Assembly: GCF_018143015.1 (NCBI RefSeq)
Contig: NC_054755.1
Location: 12,254,124 to 12,318,123 of the forward strand
Direction: 5' to 3'
DNA from: Lytechinus variegatus
Lineage: Eukaryota; Echinodermata; Echinoidea; Temnopleuroida; Toxopneustidae
Length of the DNA stretch: 64,000 nucleotides
Position numbers and translations under genes: made by a program. A model generated the notes under the pieces. The model searched no databases and was not told the DNA's origin. It saw only the letters and a program-made list of their open reading frames with translations. Below, piece by piece: positions 10,213 to 21,722 of the stretch (position 1 is its first letter; each line of letters opens with the position of its first letter).

Positions 10213-13040
10213 GTAAGCATAACACCATAGCATCACAACATATGCAACTCATTGTTGCAAAGCAGTGTTGCGCGTACAATACAGTATACAGCACACCACA
10301 ACACAGTAAAGGCGGCTGGACCCGGGGCTGGACAACACAACTCTCTGAGGCAAAAACATCACACCAAAGGTGTGAGTAAAAAAAAAAACACCTCACAAAT
10401 CCCCATTTTAAGAAAAAAAATATGTCATGAACGCATAATTATTGTATATGACTAGAAATAGAATGTTCCCCCAAAATAATTTGATGCTATGCATATGAGG
10501 TACGTCTTCACGCTTGGATAATCAGGTATTTTTCGCAGTGATGTAATTTCTACTTGCGCCAATTAAAATAAGGCATGACTGCAATGAGTGAATCCCGGGA
10601 GTGAATCCAATAATGTAATAATCCTAGGTGCATTAGTAAACATATTTGCAAATCCCTTTTCAATGAAATTAACTTGAGAAATGATACCAAAAAGTGTTTT
10701 TTTTTTACAATTGTGATGTAAATTATTGAAAGGGTGCTTTGAAATGGATGTTAATGCAACCGTTGTAGGATTTTGACATCATTGGCATTTGGATTCATTC
10801 ATTGCAGTCATTCCTTACTTTGGCGCAAATCAAAATTTACATCGCCGCAAAGAGTACCTCCTGGGCTCCGTAACACAAAGATTAGCGATCAATCGCTAAA
10901 TGAACTGGCCAATCAATATCAATGTCACACGGGCATTTGGTTTAAAATACTGACCAGGAACCAATCAGTGCGGTTCTTTCATATTTGCAATCCATTGAAC
11001 CTTTGTGTTACGGAGCCCTGGGGCCCCTTGCAGAAAGAGTTGCAATCAATCACAACTCTAAACAATCATGCGCAACTTGATTTTCAACCAATCAACAGCG
11101 CGCATTTGGGACTTGCGATTGATTTTTTGACTTGCGTTTAAACGCAACTCTTTCTGCAACGGGCCCCTGATCATCCAAGCGTTAACACATACCACATAAA
11201 TATATAAATCAAATCATTTGGGAGAATATATACTCTTTCAGGCCATATATCATGACATCCCTTTTCCTTAAAAAAAAAATTCGGGATTTATGAGGTGTCT
11301 TCTTTTTTTTTTACTCACACAGTATATTCGTTTTTGCGCCCCTCAAAGTGCCCCGAGGCACGTGATGTCATTCAAGACTATAAGGGCAACATAAAATCTT
11401 CTTTATCTTCTTTATTCGCTCCTGTACACAAAAATGCTTTAAAATACCCCTATTTCAAGTTTTACTCATTGAAAAATCATACATGTATCTTTCTAATACG
11501 AAACATCACAGTATTCTTTTGCTTTATATTCACGTTTTTCTTTTTCGCTCCGAGGAGGAGAAGTCATTACGCTTCATGTCACAATCCATTCAATTTCAAA
11601 ACCAAGTTGTGATCTACACCATAATTATGCCCTGCACCTACTTTTTTTTCATTTTTTTTTTATCCCTGGTTCGGTTTTCTTTTTAACTTTCACCATTCCG
11701 TTTTTCTTCCTTTTCTCCTGCCACAAAAATAATTTTCTTATCTAAGTTGGATTCCCTCTTTATGTTGTAACATCTGTCTGTCTTTTTTGTATAAAGATGT
11801 GTGTCTACGTTCCCGATAAGATACCCTATCACTGGTTAGGAATTCTTGGTGATCTGGCTTGGTATTTGGCTTACCAGAGACCTCGAGTCATCAAAGCCAT
11901 GTAAGTTTGATGCCCAGTTGCATAAACGTTACAATTATAATCATAAAATCTTTGTATTTCGATGCTATTAACCATGGTAACGATGCTCAACAGCCAATCA
12001 AAATCGAGGATTTCATAGATTGGATGGTGAATAACTAAATAGTAACATTTATAAATAGTCCACTCTAAAAAACGATTGGTTTAATCTCATTGTGTTAGAC
12101 CAATAATGATATAAGTAAAGATTAAGCATTTGTCATTATTCCTCCCTTTTGGTGTAATTTTTGGTAACAAAAAATGAATATTCTTGCATAAGCGTTCTTA
12201 TTTTTCCACATGCAACATATCTATCCTTTTTACTCGCGATAATCAGTAATATATATTATATTTTCTCTCTGAATTCAACTCCCCTTCATATTCTCGACAT
12301 TTTCTTCTTTTTCAACTTATCTCTTTTTTATTATTAGATGGTACATGGCTGTATCCATTCATGTTTCCGAAGCCATTTATGCATATTATCTAGCGGGGTA
12401 AGTTCATTTCCTTTTCATACATAAGACTCAAATTTGGGCCTGTATAATTACATAGAGTTATTTTCTTTTTATCTCTCTATAGTCTATTCCGAACTCAGAA
12501 AGTTGTTGATTCTAAATAAAATCTCATCAAATTACAAGGCATTGTGATGCTCGCTTTCATTTCAGTGTTTCTATATAAAAACACGCAACATTGAAATAAA
12601 TTTTAAATCCTCGAAAATTAAGTGGCTGCAAAATTTTCCCTTTGAAATGAAAACTAGCACTCCTAGTAGTATAGTAATAATTCTGCTAATATACTGCTAC
12701 TAATACTCATTTATATGTACCTTTTATGTTATACAAAATTAGATGTAGCTAGAAAGAATGTAAATATGACATCAACTTTTTATATTAACTACTGTATATG
12801 ATTTTATTCACATCTTGTAGGAAAAAGGGCATTAAGGGTCGAGCTCGGATCCAGTGGTTTATTTTCACCCTCGGTTTCGGGATCGGATCCCTCGGAAACC
12901 TCCTCGCATACGACCCTTGTTCCTCAGGCAAATCTGTGGACGAGCTCCTCAACGATTCCTTCCACGGCAAGGATGTCGATAAAGAGTCGCTGTCGCAGTT
13001 CTTAAGCACCATCCAAGTGGAGAAGGAAATCGTCATCTAA
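10126..13040 (+). CDS. TMEM254: TMEM254 homologue, complete (156 aa)
   Basis: Four coding exons (10126-10212, 11797-11900, 12338-12397, 12821-13040) join in phase to 156 residues. The start ATG at 10126 has A at -3 and G at +4, and no earlier in-frame ATG is convincing. The order of family landmarks is kept: N-terminal hydrophobic helix (FVMILIAFGMTLTA), IPYHWLGILGDLAWYL, the His-rich helix WYMAVSIHVSEAIYAYYLAG, KKGI..RARIQWFIFTLGFG, then the last helix GIGSLGNLLAY. These match vertebrate TMEM254, a small multi-pass membrane protein of unknown function. The C-terminal tail (about 35 residues, acidic and Ser-rich) is longer than in mammals. An AATAAA lies only 9 nt after the stop codon. Confidence 0.88.
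10863..11018. mobile_element. MITE with GGGCTCCGTAACACAAAG termini
   Basis: GGGCTCCGTAACACAAAG at the left is the exact reverse complement of CTTTGTGTTACGGAGCCC at the right. It contains CCAATCA motifs. A diverged second copy lies at 49960-50112. Confidence 0.85.
11020..11168. mobile_element. MITE with GGGCCC-TTGCAGAAAGAGTTGC termini
   Basis: The left arm GGGGCCCCTTGCAGAAAGAG and right arm CTCTTTCTGCAACGGGCCCC are near-perfect inverted repeats, and it directly abuts the preceding MITE. A related element with a GGGCCC-TTGCATAAAA end lies at 49391. Confidence 0.85.
11797..11900 (+). CDS. TMEM254: TMEM254 exon 2
   Basis: Encodes MCVYVPDKIPYHWLGILGDL and on to RPRVIKA. Acceptor TATAAAG, donor GTAAGT, leaving AT of a split Ile codon. 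Confidence 0.88.
12338..12397 (+). CDS. TMEM254: TMEM254 exon 3
   Basis: A 60-nt exon encoding WYMAVSIHVSEAIYAYYLAG, the most conserved helix (family motif H-V-x-E-x-x-Y-A). Acceptor TTATTAG, donor GTAAGT. Confidence 0.9.
12821..13040 (+). CDS. TMEM254: TMEM254 exon 4 with stop
   Basis: Starts after ATCTTGTAG, completes the split Gly codon, and encodes KKGIKGRARIQWFIFTLGFG to a TAA at 13038. The final helix is followed by a hydrophilic tail ending EKEIVI. Confidence 0.88.
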
Positions 13041-13048
13041 CTGGACTG

Positions 13049-13054
13049 AATAAA
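13049..13054 (+). terminator. TMEM254: Candidate poly(A) signal of TMEM254
   Basis: AATAAA begins 9 nt after the TAA, which would give an unusually short 3' UTR. More AATAAA words occur near 13870, so a longer UTR is equally possible. Confidence 0.4.
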
Positions 13055-13062
13055 GCACCTTA

Positions 13063-13300
13063 GGGATAAGGAGAGAGGGAGAGAGAGAGGCGGGGGGGGG
13101 GGGGGCGGATGAGGAAGTGGAGAATGGGGAAAGACAGACAGAGTCAGAGAGAGAGAGATATAGGGAATGGGGGGATGTTTCTCGCCAGCAGTTGGGGGCC
13201 ATGGCTGTACACAGATATTTTCCATGGGGGGGGAGGGAAAGACATATATAATATTTTTTTTTTAAAAGAAACTAAAGAGAGAGAGAGAGAGAGTAGCCAC
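13063..13300. repeat. GA/G-rich simple repeats downstream of TMEM254
   Basis: GAGAGA tracts alternate with runs of G up to 14 long. A TA dinucleotide tract follows at about 13459-13490. Confidence 0.8.
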
Positions 13301-14020
13301 CGTCTGTTAATGGGGCGCTTTGCATTTTCTGAAGTAAAAAAATTAGGGTTTTTGTGAACACTTTCGTTGAATTTTGTAAAAAAAAAATTGGTCAAACAGT
13401 GTGACTTTTCTAAATTCATGGGAGGCATAATGATGATAATAATAATAACGATAATAATGAGATATATATATATATATATATATATACAATATATTTCACT
13501 CCCAACATTTAGTAAATCAGGAGTGGTGCTCTATAGGTGGGTCACTCGGCCACCTCTATAGTTTAACAAGACGGGAAATGGAAGATAGAAGAAACAAAAA
13601 AATATATAAAAAAGCTAGCTATGTATAAGCTCTTGTAAATTTATATTACCCCTGTCCATTCCATTGAGAACAAAACTTCAAAATACACCACCCACTGGAG
13701 CTCATAATTGACCACAAATGACAATTTAGCATAAAAAAGAGCCGTTATACCCAGCCATAAACATGCAGTGATTAAGATTTTTCATATATGTTTGTACAAG
13801 AATGAATTTAGAATTTCGTTTCGTTCAGTTCTTTTTTATTCAAGTATTTACATCTTTCTTGAATGTGAAATAAAATAAAATAAAGTTAAAAATGTGCATT
13901 TATTGTCTGACTGTTGCCCTTGATTTCCAGAGTATTTTTTTCATGTGCAATGGTCCCTTCCTCCTCTTCTTCTTGTTCTTCTTCTCCTCCTTCTTTATCT
14001 ATCCATCCATCTATCCATCC

Positions 14021-14908
14021 GGGGGGGGGGCACTTCCATTGACGAGTGGATACCGTGCGCGACCATGGGGTCTCGAAAAGCAAACACGTATTTTCCATAT
14101 TCTGAAAATGCACCCCTTAACAAGTATTGGCGTCTCAAACCCTACCCTTAACAAGTATTGAAAACGAAACGATACTCTTGGCAAGTATTCCCTGAAATAA
14201 ACCCCTAAACAATTAGGGGGCCTACAGCGATAAATTGTCACGGAAGGGTCCGTTGGTCGTTGGTTTTACCTTTACACAACATTTGTGGTTCCGTTAGGCG
14301 GTCCCACCTTCCACAACTCGCGCAAATCGGACTCTAAACACGTAGTATTGGGGTAAAAATGACATCCTTTATCAAACATTTTAATTTTGTTTTATCATCC
14401 CCGAAAATTAGACCCTAAACACGTAGCTTTCCTAGCGAAATAGACACCCTTTTTTTCATTATTTTGGTGTTTTTGATACCCTCATCACGTTACGTACGTA
14501 ACGTGCCCTATCGTGAAAAAGACATCCTTTCAGTTACGTGTTTTTTTGGTCGCGCATGGTATCCACCAGAAGCGGATCTGGAGGGGGGGGGGGTCGGGGG
14601 TTGCAACCCCCCCAAAAAAAAAACAATCCGGGGACCATTTTTTTAAATCTTATCTTTTTTTAAACTTGTAATTTTATTTTATTCTATTTCTATGTATTTA
14701 TTTCATTTGTTATTATTATTATCATTGTTTTAGATGCAAGGAAATGCCATTTTCACACACAGATTTTCAAAAATTTTCCCTCCCCCCTCGCTCGCTTCGC
14801 TCGTTTGGACTCGGTCGCTACGCTCACTCGCATACCACCCCAACCCCCCCCTTTATAAAAAGCTGGATCCGCCCCTGTCCACTCGTCAATGTAAGTGGCC
14901 CCCCCCCC
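14021..14908. mobile_element. DNA transposon copy E1 with G-tract and GACGAGTGGATACC termini
   Basis: Begins with a G tract then CACTTCCATTGACGAGTGGA and ends with the mirror TCCACTCGTCAATGTAAGTG then a C tract. Subterminal words TGCGCGACCA / TGGTCGCGCA also mirror each other. The interior has no transposase ORF, so it is non-autonomous. It is split by the 311-bp insertion at 14567-14877. Confidence 0.8.
14567..14877. mobile_element. CAGGGGCGGATCC-type insertion inside E1
   Basis: Left end CAGAAGCGGATCTGG and right end CTGGATCCGCCCCTG are imperfect inverted repeats. TCCAC occurs directly on both sides (14562-14566 and 14878-14882), and removing one copy restores the uninterrupted E1 terminus, so this is a 5-bp target duplication. 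The interior carries CTCGCTTCGCTCG-type repeats. Confidence 0.8.
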
Positions 14909-16787
14909 GGGGGGGGGGGGCACTTACATTGACGAGTGGATACCATGCGCGACCAAAAAAACACGTAAAAAGGATGTCTTTTTCACGATAGGGCACGTTA
15001 CGTACGTAACGTGATAAGGGTGTCAAAAACACAAAAATAATGAAAAAAGGGTATCTATTTCGCTAGGAAAATTACGTGTTTAGGGTCGAATTTGCGGGGA
15101 TGATAAAAATGTTTGATAAAGGATGTCCTTTTTGCCCCAACACTTCGTGTTTAGAGTCCGATTTGCGCGAGGTGTAGAAGGTGGGGTCGTACTAAACCAA
15201 TAACGTAAAGCAGACGACCGAAGGACCCGTAACAATAAAACATTCCTGTACTTGTTTAGGGGTTCATTTCAGGGAATATTTGCCAAGAGTATCGTTTTGT
15301 TTCCAATACTTGTTAAGGGTAGGGTTTCACACGCCAATACTTGTTAAGGGGTGCATTTTCAGAATATGGAAATTACGTGTTTAGGGTGCTTTTCGAGACC
15401 CCATGGTCGCGCATGGTCAGTGGCGTAGCTACGGGGGGGGGGGGGCTGGGGGGCACGTGCCCCCCCCCCTGAGATTTGGTGTGCCCCCAGGTGCCCTCCT
15501 AGAAAAAATGGCAGATCAAAAAAAAAAAAGGGAGAAAGAAGAAAGAGAAAGGAAAATAAGAAGAAAGACAGAAGAAAAAAGAACTGAGAGGAAAATAAGA
15601 GGAGCAAGACGAGTGAATGAAATAATGTGAGGGGAAGACTTGCAATAAAAAAAATCTTTTCATGTTACTATATAAAAATTTTGATGGCGCTTCGCGCCAT
15701 AATTGCCTGTTCGATGGGATTCATATCTTGCTCAAAAGGCTGATGTGGAGCAAGTTTTGAAGTCAATATGCAAAACATATTTTAGCTCGGACATCGAGCT
15801 TTCATTATTTTTTTTTTCATTTACAAATTTAAGTGCTCTGTAAAATGTCCGTTTTATGGTCTACATATCAGCATTTTAAGCTCACGCTGCGTGGTCATAT
15901 TGTTTGATTTGCCAAGTTCATATTGTCTACGTGTATTCCATAATGTTCCATTAAACAAATGTATTCAGAATGCCCAGATTCTAGGTCTAAATATAAAACA
16001 TGCGCGATAGCCTGCATGTTCTTTATTTAAAATGTACTTAAATTATCCAGTTTCACATCAGAATATCAATAATTGTCTGCTCACGCTTCACGATCGCATT
16101 ATTAATGATACCCAATTGACTATATCCTATTTATGACTTACAAAATATGAATAGAGTGTCCCGCTTTTAGGTCTAAAATCTCAATTTTCTTCCTCTCGCG
16201 CTTCGCGCTCGCATCAATTGTTTAGTTACATACCTATCCCATTAATTAATACAAAAAGTGCTTAGAAATGACCATTTTTTTTAGGTCGGAATGTCAAAAA
16301 ATTTGCTCGCGCTTCGCGCTCGCATTTTGAAATATATACCACCTTCGTGGGTAACTGTAAGCAGTCCTTAACAGGTCCCTTTTCGATAATGCTAGAACAG
16401 TTGATAAAAATTTCAGTTCGCGCTTGGGGGTACATACGAATCTTGTTCAGGATCACACAACATTCCCCAGAAAATTAAATTTCAGGAAAAAATACATTAA
16501 AATAAAAAAAAATCACTCGCGCTTCGCGCTCGCACTTTTTATAAGGCTTATGAGATTATTTTATGTTTATTTTGTTTTATAAGAATAAACCTGACAAATG
16601 ACTGATATAGGTGGAGATAATTTCGGGCCCCGTCCCCTATTGGCGAAAGTCGGATCCGCCCTTGTGGGCACATACACACACAAGGCCGGTGCCCCCCCTG
16701 AAAAAGCAAGGACCCCCCGGGAAAAAATCCTAGCTACGCCACTGCGAATGGTATCCACTCTTGAATGGAAGTGGCCCCCCCCCCCCC
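14909..16787. mobile_element. DNA transposon copy E2, inverted relative to E1
   Basis: Same termini and interior words as E1 but in opposite orientation, abutting it at a C-tract/G-tract junction. E2 is interrupted at 15418-16744 by another element. Outside that, its sequence follows E1 closely (for example GGTGCATTTTCAGAATATGG matches the reverse complement in E1). Confidence 0.8.
15418..16744. mobile_element. hAT-like element nested in E2 (CAGTGGCGTAGCTA termini)
   Basis: CAGTGGCGTAGCTAC at the left and TAGCTACGCCACTG at the right are inverted repeats. The flanks CGCATGGT (15410-15417) and CGAATGGT (16745-16752) form an 8-bp target duplication with one mismatch, as expected for hAT transposition. 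The interior is non-coding, with six CGCTTCGCGCTCGC-like words spaced about 100-115 bp and a GGATCCGCCCTTG fragment near 16650. Confidence 0.85.
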
Positions 16788-17485
16788 GGGAAGTTGGCTA
16801 TCTATCTATCTATCTATCCAATTTTGATGGTATTTTCAGCATTATGCTAGTTTGATTTTTCTTTATTTATTCAAAGCAATTTTTTTAATGGGGTGGACTT
16901 TAAGTTTTAAAGGAGGCAATGGGGCAAGCAGGTGCATTGACTTCTTTCCTGGGAATCACATGCCTGTCTTTCCAGTGTCGGCCTTCTTCTTCCTTTTCTT
17001 CCAATATGTAGTCTACTGTCAATTTGTGACAAAACATGTATCCCAAGCCTGGGTCCTAGGGGGTCCTAGGTAGCCCCTATCACTTGGCCCGGCCCCGGCG
17101 TTTGTCCCCCCTCCCAAGATTACCTACATACAGCTGTGCCTGGATCATAGGCTAGTATGTCCACATTGCCAAGGGGATTTCTGCGTATTCAAGGCATGTA
17201 ATTCTTATGCATGCATATCCAGTACAATAATCACGAATCTGTGATAAAGCTATTCGAATCGCACATGAGCTAAATCCTAAATCCACGAACACAATATATC
17301 CAGTGTGCGACGTTGCGGTACGGTTGTGGAGTCTCTGCAACGACGTAGCTGGTAAATTTATGATTTAAGGCCACGAAAAATGGATTTGGGACGCAGAAAT
17401 CCCGATTTGTGTGAGTATACTGACATAGTCTATAGACTTAAGCTATATGCGGAATAATTAGATTAGATTTTAAGTCAGTAGCAGG

Positions 17486-18897
17486 CAGGCAGGGTGACCA
17501 GATTTCACAATACGCACTCACACATTGTACAAACTAATGTCAACAAAGAAGGCCACACACAGCGTTAGACTTGTGAAATAAAATATAAAGCAATGGAAGG
17601 GAGGATGAACGAAAGAATGAAGGAGAGAAAGAAAAGAGATTAATTGAGAAGGAAAGAAAATGAAGGAAAAACTGCAAAAAAACAAAGTTAAAATGAAAGA
17701 AGAATGAAAGATTCTTTGAAATGAATATAGAAAGAAAGAAAAAGAAAGGAAAGAAAAGAAAGATGAATAACTGTGAAAGACAAAATAAAGGAGAGAATTA
17801 AAGGGAAAAGGTAAATAAAGGGAGGAGGAAAGAAAGAATGGAGAAATAAGTTTCCTTCAGTCTTTGGAATAAAGAAGAAAAACAGGAAGGGAAGAAAGAA
17901 GAAAAACAGATGGGGGAAGAAAGAATAAGGGAAAAGAATTAGAATAGAAGGAAAAAATAAAATAAAGAAAAAAAGAAAGAGAGGGAGGAAAGAATGAAGG
18001 GAGGAGAGAACGAAATAAGAGAAAATAATGAAAGGAGAGATAGAACGAAAAGAAACAGGAGAGGAAGGGAAAAGGAAGCCAAGGAAATTTTAAGGAAAGA
18101 AAGAATGAAGGAATAAAAAAGTAAATTTGATAAAGAAGGAAAGTACGAGAAAGAAGGAAAGAAAGAAAAATGAACAGAGAGAGAGAAATGCTCAGGAAAG
18201 AAAGATAGGAAATAAAGATCTAACAAAAAAGGGCAAGCAGGAAGGATAGGGTAGAAAAGAAAGAAAGAGGACGAAATTTCAAACTTCAAGCAAACAAAAA
18301 AAAATCCAATCATCTAACAAAAATCAATGTTATTTGGGTTTTTTTTAATGTGTTTTAAAAATTTATTAGATGAAACATCGCGGCATTGTACACACCAAGA
18401 CTCAAAACGAAAGCTGAAACAACTAGATCTAGTTATGAAATCTCAATATCTTGTTCCTCCGATTACATCTCCAAAATTAATCTGAGAATCCATAACAATT
18501 AGTAGAATTTCCCGCCGATTTTGTGATTATTTTGGTGGAAAAATTGTTTATCAAGTGAGATTGTTTGCACCATTGAGAATTTGGTCCTATCCTATACATG
18601 CCTATCTTGTAGCCTGCCACACACAGGCAGGAGACCAGTCGAGGCCACATCTTTTGGAATGTATTGGGTTAGCAAGAAAATCACCGCAGAACTTGCAAAA
18701 GTTGACAGTTATCGGTTTAATTGTTGTCTCTGCTTCGTCATCTGTTGGTTAATTATTTAATAAAAATTCGTCACTTTTGAGTGTATTAACTACATTTTGT
18801 TCAATATTCTGAAATATGGGACAAACAGGCATCCCGGGAAGGGTTTGGAGAAATATACGGGACAATCCCGGGAAATACGGGACGTCTGGTCACCCTG
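17486..18897. mobile_element. hAT-like element with CAGGGTGACCAGA termini
   Basis: The left end has CAGGGTGACCAGA (from 17490) and the right end TCTGGTCACCCTG. GTAGCAGG stands on both sides (17478-17485 and 18898-18905) as an exact 8-bp duplication. Four extra bases, CAGG, lie between the left duplication and the terminus. No transposase ORF; the interior is mostly a polypurine tract. Confidence 0.85.
17578..18300 (+). repeat. Polypurine (GAAA/GGAA) tract about 700 bp long
   Basis: Almost uninterrupted A/G on the + strand, with degenerate GAAAGAAA and GGAAGGAA units. Its reverse-strand ORF (Phe/Ser/Leu-rich) is an artefact. Such mirror-rich tracts can form triplex DNA; whether this one does is not shown. 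Confidence 0.9.
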
Positions 18898-18923
18898 GTA
18901 GCAGGCTATTTTTAATTATTATA

Positions 18924-20504
18924 TGGCACTTGGCAGTGAGTCCAAACTTCGCGGACGGTCATTATCTCAAAAACTAGCCAATATCCTTAAAATCTGCTAT
19001 CATCAACGTGAAAAGCGACCTAAAATTACACTCTGATGTAAGTTTCTTTAGGATGAGTTCAGTATTCATGAAAATTGACAAAAGAACGGCAAATTTATCA
19101 CATTACCATGATTACTTAGTGCCCGTTCCGAAAAAAATCTGATATTCTCAGCAAGCATCACGATATCATCATTTTGCAAGCAAGAATCTTCAAAAAAGTG
19201 AAGTAATTGTGGCACTGACCGATTCTATAGCATTTTGCCGTCAATCTGATATAAATATGTTACTTTTTGAGCTTGAGGTTTTCTTTAAAATCTCCACAAA
19301 AACTTTGGTCCGCGAAGTTAGGTCACACTTTTTCAGAACGGTTTTCCAGCACAGTGCGCATTCGCCGATAGGAATAGAATTTTGAGATTGGATATCGGCG
19401 AAACCCCTTGACCTATTTTACATTTTGGTTAATGATTTCATAGTTCACGATCTTGCCGTTAATGTGGTAATTATTTCTTGAATTGGTTTTGTAAAAATTG
19501 TGAATACTTTGTGAACAAATTGAAGCCTGATGAATATTTTTGAAAAGTCTGCTAAGTTTGGACACACCATCATAATATTTTGACAATTTGAGAATGAGAT
19601 GAGCTGAGGGTGGTACGGTAGTGAGGAGCAAAGGAGAGCAGCTAACGTTAGCGCTCACGCCGCTCAGTCAGTGTTTCCACTTACAAAATTATCCCAATTC
19701 CAGGTAATCCGGATCATTTTCAGGTAATTTTTGGGTAATGAAAAAATTATAGGTAAGTCTTTAAGTGTGGGTAATGCGAATATACAATTAAATAACAATT
19801 AAACATTTCAACTTTTAATATTCATATTTTTAAAGGCTAAGCCAAAGTAAGCATTGCCATTTGTTCATCTACCATACATGTACCTGGATTCATATGTCAA
19901 AAATTTTCACTTGCGCTCCATGCTGGCAGTGCTGGCACAGCCATTTTTCCATCATTGACATTACTAATTAATGTTTCATGAATGTTTTATGGCACTGGCA
20001 GTTTGTCCAAACTTTGTGTGTGTCCATACTTTGCGGACAGTCATTTGTCTAAGTTAAAAAAAAGAGATCAAATTTCTTAAAAATCTGACATCATTATAAA
20101 AAGCAACCTAGGCTAGAATCGCCCTATAACGTAAACTTTCTCTTGGGTGAGATCTGTATTCATGAAACTAGACAAATTATTGGCAAATTTGTCTTCTTTT
20201 GCGCCCTTTCCAAAAAAATCTAATCTTCTCAACAAGCATCAGGATAACATCATTTTGCAAGCATAAATCGTCAAAAATGTAATACTGACAGATTCTATAA
20301 GATTTTGCTGTGCATATGATTTAAATATCTCACCTTTTTTGCTTGATTTTTGTTTAAATCTCCACAAAATATTTGTCCGCGAAGGCAGATTACACTAATG
20401 TATTTCAGCACAGCTTGCACTCGATAATCGGAACAGAATTTTGAGATTGCGATACTGGCAAATCCTCTTGACCTACTTTCACATCTTCATCAATAATTTT
20501 ATGT
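18924..20504. repeat. Two diverged copies of a 515-bp non-coding unit
   Basis: 18924-19441 and 19990-20504 share order and wording (GGCACT-GGCAG-.GTCCAAACTT, TCCACAAAA.TTT.GTCCGCGAAG, GAATTTTGAGATTG.GATA, CTTGACCTA.TTT). They are separated by about 550 bp of unrelated sequence. No ORF. Confidence 0.7.
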
Positions 20505-20519
20505 CTCGACTGCATACAT

Positions 20520-21490
20520 ATAGCAGAGGGAGACTGTAGGCACTGCTTTTCGGCGGTGTCGTCAACATTGAAATCTTAATCTAAGGTTAAGTTCTTGAAA
20601 TGTCATCATAACTTAGAAACTAAGTATATGGGGCTAGTTCATGAAAATTGGTTATCAATGGTTATCAAGTATTACTAAACATCCTGCCAGAGTTTGAGGT
20701 CCCATGACCAAGGTCAAAGATCATTAAGGGTCAATGAACTGTCTTAGACCATGTTGGAGGAATCAACATCAAAATCTTAATTGAAGGTGAAGTTTTTGAA
20801 ATGTCATCATAACTTAGAAAGTATATGGACCTAGGTCATAAAACTGGGACATAAGGGTAATCAAGTATTACTGAACATCCTGCCTGAGTTTCAGGTTCGT
20901 GAACCAGGTCAAAGGTTATTGAGGGTCAATGAACTTTGGCCATGTTTGGGGTATTTGTTGATTTCCATCATAACTTTGATAGTTTATGGATCTGGTTCAT
21001 GAAACTTGGACATAAAAATAATGAAGTATCACTGAACATCCTTTGCGAATTACAGGTCACATTACCATGGTCAAAGGTCATTTAGGGTCAATGGACCTAG
21101 ATTATATCGGGGGGGGGGGGGGGGGGGGTTGGGGTCAGATGAAATCGTAACCAAGGTTAAGTTTTAAAGGTTACATTTGAAAAGTTTGTTTCAATGTATA
21201 TGGATCTAGTTCATGAAACTTGGACATTTCAATCGAGCATCAGTGAGCATCATGTGATGGTTTTGCAGGTCACATGACCAAGGTCAATGAAATTTGGCCT
21301 TGTTAGGGCCTTAGGGGTATTTGTTGAATTGCTATCATATCTTTGAATGTTAATGGATCTAGTTCATAAAATATGGATATAAGGTTAATCAAGTATCACT
21401 GATCGTCTTGCACAAGTCTTCGGTCGCACGATCAAGCTAAAATGTCATTTAGGGTCAATAAACAGTATTTTATCATCATATGAATGTTGT
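20520..21490. repeat. Degenerate minisatellite, ~150-215 bp unit, AGGTCA-rich
   Basis: Five copies of the block TTCATGAAACTTGGACATAA / CAAGTATCACTGAACATCC (near 20636, 20832, 20993, 21210 and 21362), each followed by GACCAAGGTCAAAG. A 19-base G run near 21110 interrupts the array. Confidence 0.8.
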
Positions 21491-21722
21491 TTTTGTGAAT
21501 GATTATTCTATAGTCTTTTTCAAAGTCAGCACTGCTGCTACTGTATATTGGATTGTGTAATGGAGGCGAGACTGCCAGAGGCGCTCCACTTGTTTAGTTT
21601 ATGATCGGGGTAATTATATGCAGCGTTTTGAAAAATTGTTTTTATCCCTTCATAAATATTGTATATTAGTAAATTTTTTTTTTTTTTAATATCACCTTTA
21701 TTCAAAACAAAACAAAGGGAAG

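Larger units (their letters stand above)
10345..11347. mobile_element. Composite inverted-repeat element in TMEM254 intron 1
   Basis: Roughly 170-bp arms face each other: GGTGTGAGTAAAA..ACACCTCA..ATGTCATGA (10369 on) matches the reverse complement of the 11240-11325 block. Further in, CCCAAAATAATTTGAT and CGCTTGGATAATCAGG match the reverse complement of 11165-11225. Two smaller palindromic MITEs sit between the arms. Confidence 0.65.

Noticed and set aside
17939..18313. 124-residue Phe/Ser/Leu-rich reverse ORF
   Set aside because: Translation of the polypurine tract inside a transposon.
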